Below, one piece after another: positions 41,682 to 44,614 of a DNA stretch of 44,614 bases. A model generated the notes under the pieces. That model worked only from the letters and a program-made list of their open reading frames with translations, did no database searches and was not told the origin of the DNA. The position numbers and the translations under genes are program-made. How positions within the stretch are numbered: the first letter of the stretch is position 1; the number at the start of each line of letters is the position of its first letter. The DNA comes from a bacterium (GTDB lineage: Bacteria; Vulcanimicrobiota; Xenobia; Xenobiales; JADMJV01), in contig JASBRJ010000131.1 of assembly GCA_030149525.1 (NCBI GenBank), positions 1 through 44,614 of the forward strand, read 5' to 3'.

Positions 41682-42470
41682 CTATGAACTCCCCATCAAT
41701 TCTGTCACCAGTTCCAAGGTCTTTGGGTCGGCCGGAAACAGATGCTCCACCCGCAGAGAGGCAAGGGTGATATCGTGAGGCGTACCAAAGGTGGTGAACA
41801 TGCTGAAGAAGGCCACCTCTCCTTGAGGTAACTTGAATCGTGTGGTGAGGATGGGGTTCGGTTGGGCGCTGAGAGATCTTCCAGGGAGTTTTTCCTGGAG
41901 ATAACGCTCCAGAGCTTCAACTCGAGGCCGCAACTCCGGCTGGAGCCCTAGCTCGCTTCGCAGTTGGGCGAGAAGGACGGGGCCCACCTCGGCGAGGTTG
42001 GTGACTTTCTCCAAGGCCCCCTCGGGGTGGAGGAGAAGGTCCAACATATTGGGATTCTCGAGCGGTTCGCTCAATTGCGAGAGCCACGGCGACAGGGTGA
42101 AAATGAGCCATTCGGCACCTTTATTAGAGAGTCGGATGTTCCACAGATCGTCGAGCACAAAGGCAGGCAGCGGTTCGTGACTCTTGAGGAGGTGATTCAG
42201 AGCTTCTGAGGCCTGGCTCATGGATTCGAGTGGAGTGTGTTGAAATTCTGGAGCGTATCCTGCGGCCAAAAGAGCATTGTTTCGGGAGGTGAGTGGTGCT
42301 TCCAGTTCTTGGAGCCAATGAAGAAGCAGGGCGCGGCTGGGGTTTGAGCGTCCGCTTTCCACGAAGGAGATGTGGCGTTGGGAGACACCCAGTCGCAGAG
42401 AAAGCTCCAGTTGGCTGACTCGCTTCGCTTTTCGTCGCTCTTTGAGTATGTCTCTTAAACTACAGCGCAT
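41682..42470 (-). CDS. XRE-family regulator with MmyB-like ligand domain
   Basis: From ATG 42470 (MRCSLRDILKERRKAKRVSQ) it has about 262 aa. The HTH contains LSLRLGVSQRHISFVESGRS. The C-terminal domain contains NNALLAAGYAPEF, FVLDDLWNIRLSNKGAEWLI and LPQGEVAFFSMFTTFGTPHDITLASLRVEHLFPAD, the MmyB-like pattern. Such regulators bind a small ligand and usually control the divergent neighbour. TTG 42569 is an upstream alternative. The DUF2834 gene is divergent. Confidence 0.88.
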   Translation of the reverse strand: MRCSLRDILKERRKAKRVSQLELSLRLGVSQRHISFVESGRSNPSRALLLHWLQELEAPLTSRNNALLAAGYAPEFQHTPLESMSQASEALNHLLKSHEPLPAFVLDDLWNIRLSNKGAEWLIFTLSPWLSQLSEPLENPNMLDLLLHPEGALEKVTNLAEVGPVLLAQLRSELGLQPELRPRVEALERYLQEKLPGRSLSAQPNPILTTRFKLPQGEVAFFSMFTTFGTPHDITLASLRVEHLFPADPKTLELVTELMGSS

Positions 42471-42703
42471 GGATTTGACCACAAATTCGACCGCCGCTCC
42501 GTTGCCACTCCCTTGAACATGTCGAATATGAGGCGTTCGTGACGCCTTGACCATCGAATTCTCAGCCAAGTCAATATGCAGCAGGTTGGTTGGGACACTC
42601 TCAAAGTTTAAGCAGGCGACTTCCCCTTTTCAATAACCTCGAAGGTAATTGCTCTCTTGACCTGGTCCGGGCATACTCGTGACAGACTTGAAAGGAGAAG
42701 AGA

Positions 42704-43030
42704 ATGTCACGAAAATTTCTTTTACCCATAACTATCGCTTTTACTTGTCTCAGTGGCGTGGCTCTTTGGAAGCACGGATATTTAGGAATCTGGAAGCCGC
42801 TTTTGACTACCTGGTCGGGAGCCCAGGTCTTTGCCGATCTTTTGATTGCGCTGTTTCTTGTTCTGACCTGGTTGTATAAAGATGCCCGAGCGAAGGGTCG
42901 AGCCTATGTCCCCTGGGTCATAGTCACTCTCCTACTGGGCTCTTTTGGCCCTCTCTTCTATCTACTGACTTCTCCTTCACGGGCATCGGCCGGCTCAGCA
43001 CTCCAATCGTCACCAGTCCCACAATCATAG
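42704..43030 (+). CDS. DUF2834 family membrane protein
   Basis: The 108-aa protein has three membrane helices (LPITIAFTCLSGVALW, FADLLIALFLVLTWLYKDA, PWVIVTLLLGSFGPLFYLL), and the WLYKDAR turn is typical of DUF2834. ATG 42704 follows AAAGGAG. Function is unknown; the divergent MmyB-like regulator probably controls it. Confidence 0.8.
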   Translation: MSRKFLLPITIAFTCLSGVALWKHGYLGIWKPLLTTWSGAQVFADLLIALFLVLTWLYKDARAKGRAYVPWVIVTLLLGSFGPLFYLLTSPSRASAGSALQSSPVPQS

Positions 43031-43073
43031 CCGGTGTTCTGGAGATGTTGTCATCTGCGGTGCCGCCTTGAAC

Positions 43074-43883
43074 TCACCTTTCGACAGAAGCTTCAGGCCA
43101 TATGGCTCTCTTGAATAAGACGGATTGCGCTTTGGAGTCCACTCCCAGTTCGGAAAGGGTTTGCTCTAGAATCTCGCGCTCCCCGGAACGTCCGGAAACG
43201 GCGTTCAGTTTTGTGGCCAAAACGGTGTGGAGACGATGCTCCTCACCGGGCAGACTCTGGAGCAGCTTGGCGTCCTGCTGCAGATAATACTTCTGATGAT
43301 TTTCTGCCGCCGGATAGAATTTGTTGAGAGGGAGCACGGCGGTGAGAACCTTATCGTACCCTTTTGTTTGCCATTCCTCACGAACGGCTTTCGCGGCGTC
43401 GATTTCCTCCTGGCTGGAGCAGAAAACGGCGCTTGCGTATTGGCGGAAAATCGGTTTGGCGCGGGCGTTGTGATGGGTCCAGAAATGGCGGAGCAGGGTA
43501 GAGTAGTCGATCTGTTCGGGATCGTAGATCACCTCGACGGTCTCCACATGATCGCCGATGGCCGAATAGGAAGGGTTCTCAAGCGTGCCGCCAGCGAAAC
43601 CGACTCGGGTAAGAACGACCCCGGGAGCACTTCCCATTAACGCCTCCGAACCCCAGAAGCAACCCATGGAGAAATAGGCTCGCTTGTGGGAAGGGGCCGT
43701 CAGCGGCTGAGCGAGGGCTTTCTCGTTGACACTAAAGTCAGTGAATTGAGAATCGTCCAGGAGGCTAATTTTGCAACTGGCCATTCCGTCGCTCCCGGGG
43801 GGCGGCGGCTCGGGTTGCCTCTCAGAGCATCCTGAAAACAGCAGGAAAAGGAGAGCTGCCAGGAGGCCTTTCTTAAAGCGCAT
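43074..43883 (-). CDS. msrA: Peptide methionine sulfoxide reductase MsrA, lipoprotein form
   Basis: From ATG 43883 the protein has 269 aa. A lipoprotein signal ends in the lipobox FSGC near residue 19. The MsrA domain follows with the active-site motif MGCFWGSE, GFAGGTLENPSYSAIGDHVETVEVIYDP, LLRHFWTHHN and the AAENHQKYY segment. MsrA repairs S-methionine sulfoxide. Membrane anchoring puts it outside the cytoplasm, where oxidation of envelope proteins occurs. The ~60 residues after the catalytic domain are an extra tail. Confidence 0.92.
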   Translation of the reverse strand: MRFKKGLLAALLFLLFSGCSERQPEPPPPGSDGMASCKISLLDDSQFTDFSVNEKALAQPLTAPSHKRAYFSMGCFWGSEALMGSAPGVVLTRVGFAGGTLENPSYSAIGDHVETVEVIYDPEQIDYSTLLRHFWTHHNARAKPIFRQYASAVFCSSQEEIDAAKAVREEWQTKGYDKVLTAVLPLNKFYPAAENHQKYYLQQDAKLLQSLPGEEHRLHTVLATKLNAVSGRSGEREILEQTLSELGVDSKAQSVLFKRAIWPEASVER

Positions 43884-43907
43884 GTCCATGAACTCCAGCA
43901 TAATAAA

Positions 43908-43936
43908 AAAAAGACGACTCGGCGAGTCGTCTTTTT
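43908..43936 (-). terminator. Bidirectional terminator between rbp and msrA
   Basis: AAAAAGACGACTC (43908-43920) and GAGTCGTCTTTTT (43924-43936) form a 13-bp stem with A and T runs on both sides. It ends transcription of the minus-strand RNA-binding protein gene before msrA. Confidence 0.88.
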
Positions 43937-43971
43937 CTTGAATCAGCGCTTCTGGGAAGCACTTGTAGGTC

Positions 43972-44229
43972 TTACCAGCGTTTGGCAGGCTTAGGACGAG
44001 CTTCGTTAACGATCAGGCGACGACCGTCGAGTTCTGAGCCGTTGAGGCCATCAATAGCGGCTTTCCCTGCGTCGTCATCGGCCATTTCAACAAAGCCGAA
44101 ACCGCGAGGGCGGCCGGTTTCACGGTCGGTGATCAGACGTACTGAGGTGACTTCGCCATAGGCTTCGAAAGCCTGGGACAGTTGGTCTTCGTGCAATTGG
44201 TAAGAGAGGTTTCCTACGTATAGATTCAT
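43972..44229 (-). CDS. RRM-domain RNA-binding protein
   Basis: This 85-aa single-RRM protein has RNP2 (LYVGNL, residues 3-8) and RNP1 (RGFGFVEM, near 42-49) complete, ending in a short Lys/Pro tail. Such small bacterial RRM proteins resemble cyanobacterial Rbp proteins and are often cold-induced RNA chaperones. AGGAG precedes ATG 44229. It is single-gene, ended by the hairpin at 43908-43936. Confidence 0.92.
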   Translation of the reverse strand: MNLYVGNLSYQLHEDQLSQAFEAYGEVTSVRLITDRETGRPRGFGFVEMADDDAGKAAIDGLNGSELDGRRLIVNEARPKPAKRW

Positions 44230-44477
44230 AAAAATCTCCTAATTCGATTTGAGGCCTGACTCAAGTCGGGCTCTCCTAGCATCAACAGCGGTAACTCGGC
44301 CGATCATATCGGTCACTGGGGATGGGAAAGCCTGTCGGAAAAAGGAGAGGTCTGCACCATTGCAGCTGGCGAAATGGGGAACGGTTCGATATATCGTGTT
44401 TGCACTTGCACAGTACAACAATTCTGCAAAAAGTGCAACGAGCTAACGAAGAAATTGTTAAATTTCTCGAGAGTCGA
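44230..44477. other. Intergenic region upstream of rbp
   Basis: About 250 bp without a credible gene. It should hold the rbp promoter on the minus strand, which I could not place. TTGCACTT (44400-44407) and AAGTGCAA (44432-44439) form an inverted repeat of unknown role. Confidence 0.3.
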
Positions 44478-44517
44478 TTGACAGACCCTGGAGATTGTAC
44501 TATCTTTCTAGTACAAT
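44478..44517 (+). promoter_or_regulatory. Promoter and palindromic operator of the GntR-family gene
   Basis: TTGACA (44478-44483) and TATCTT (44501-44506) are 17 bp apart. ATTGTACTA (44494-44502) and TAGTACAAT (44509-44517) form a perfect 9-bp dyad covering the -10. That is the expected place for an autoregulatory GntR operator. Confidence 0.75.
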
Positions 44518-44526
44518 ATTCTCTAT

Positions 44527-44614
44527 ATGAAACAAAAGTTCACTATAGAGAAGTCGAGTTCAACTCCGATACACATTCAACTCGAAGAGCAGATTCATCT
44601 GTTGATTCACTCCG
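44527..44614 (+). CDS. GntR-family transcriptional regulator (partial, runs off the window)
   Basis: ATG 44527 opens MKQKFTIEKSSSTPIHIQLE followed by EQIHLLIHS, cut by the window end. The PIHIQLEEQIHLLI text is the start of the winged-helix domain of GntR regulators (usual form PIYxQLxxQI). The subfamily cannot be told. The dyad over its promoter supports self-regulation. Confidence 0.8.
   Translation, partial: MKQKFTIEKSSSTPIHIQLEEQIHLLIHS

Noticed and set aside
41086-41778. Long plus-strand open frame over the attR scars, and opposite-strand frames with [11 protein letters not shown]-like text
   Set aside because: They consist of tRNA 3' ends, terminators and repeats. There is no ribosome site or plausible protein composition.

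Overview
The window is a bacterial chromosome segment that carries most of a division and cell-wall (dcw) cluster, followed by an 18.3 kb integrated element in an initiator tRNA-Met gene, then ordinary host genes. The organism cannot be named. MurE has the DNPR motif of meso-diaminopimelate-adding enzymes. DUF881 and a DUF1290 'small basic protein' follow ftsQ, an arrangement known from Firmicutes and Actinobacteria. TTG and GTG starts are common. An uncultured member of that broad side of the bacterial tree fits, but this is inference. The first ~155 bases look like a fragment of a Bacteroidetes-type menG/ubiE gene and may be a chimeric contig end.

Host region 1 (277-22,795). A near-consensus promoter and a five-copy, 10-bp-spaced MraZ operator drive mraZ-rsmH-ftsL-ftsI and a 73-aa gene, ending at a strong terminator. 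About 6 kb of non-dcw genes follow: a large helical protein, two small membrane proteins, two exported proteins, a small protein and an F420-type LLM oxidoreductase. The cluster resumes as murE-murF-mraY-murD-ftsW, with 4-nt stop/start overlaps or a 3-nt gap between genes, then a terminator, murG, murC, a terminator, ftsQ, a DUF881 gene and sbp. murD carries an in-frame TAA where a conserved Glu codon is expected. ftsA and ftsZ are not here. A convergent HELVH metallopeptidase closes the block.

Integrated element (22,951-41,221). A 55-bp direct repeat (3' part of the tRNA plus a few bases) marks attL and attR. Paired AACAGCCAC[CT] motifs with 12-bp spacing lie just inside both ends and may be integrase arm sites. 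Rightwards run a repressor-like gene and a tyrosine integrase. Leftwards, divergent from them, run a Cro-like gene, a small HTH (Xis/AlpA-like) gene, a 30-codon leader ORF and a CHC2-Toprim-NTPase primase/helicase, then four small genes and a terminator. The 3' end of the primase gene holds 13 exact GTGACGG/CCGTCAC heptamers, with 9-bp-spaced triplets in inverted orientation at each side: a candidate origin. Two further leftward units follow, each preceded by a ~380-bp leader with the same ~48-bp box. One encodes a 131-aa protein, a 1170-aa tape measure protein and a Mu gpI-like protease/scaffold. The other encodes three small phage-like proteins and a NYN-domain nuclease. No terminase, portal, major capsid or lysis gene is visible. 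The layout (int-repressor | cro-xis-primase-ori) resembles phage-inducible satellites, with the unusual addition of a tape measure gene.

Host region 2 (41,222-44,614). Degenerate tandem copies of the tRNA 3' end with private terminators follow attR. Then come an MmyB-like regulator divergent from a DUF2834 membrane protein, a lipoprotein MsrA, an RRM RNA-binding protein and the start of a GntR-family regulator with a palindromic operator over its -10.
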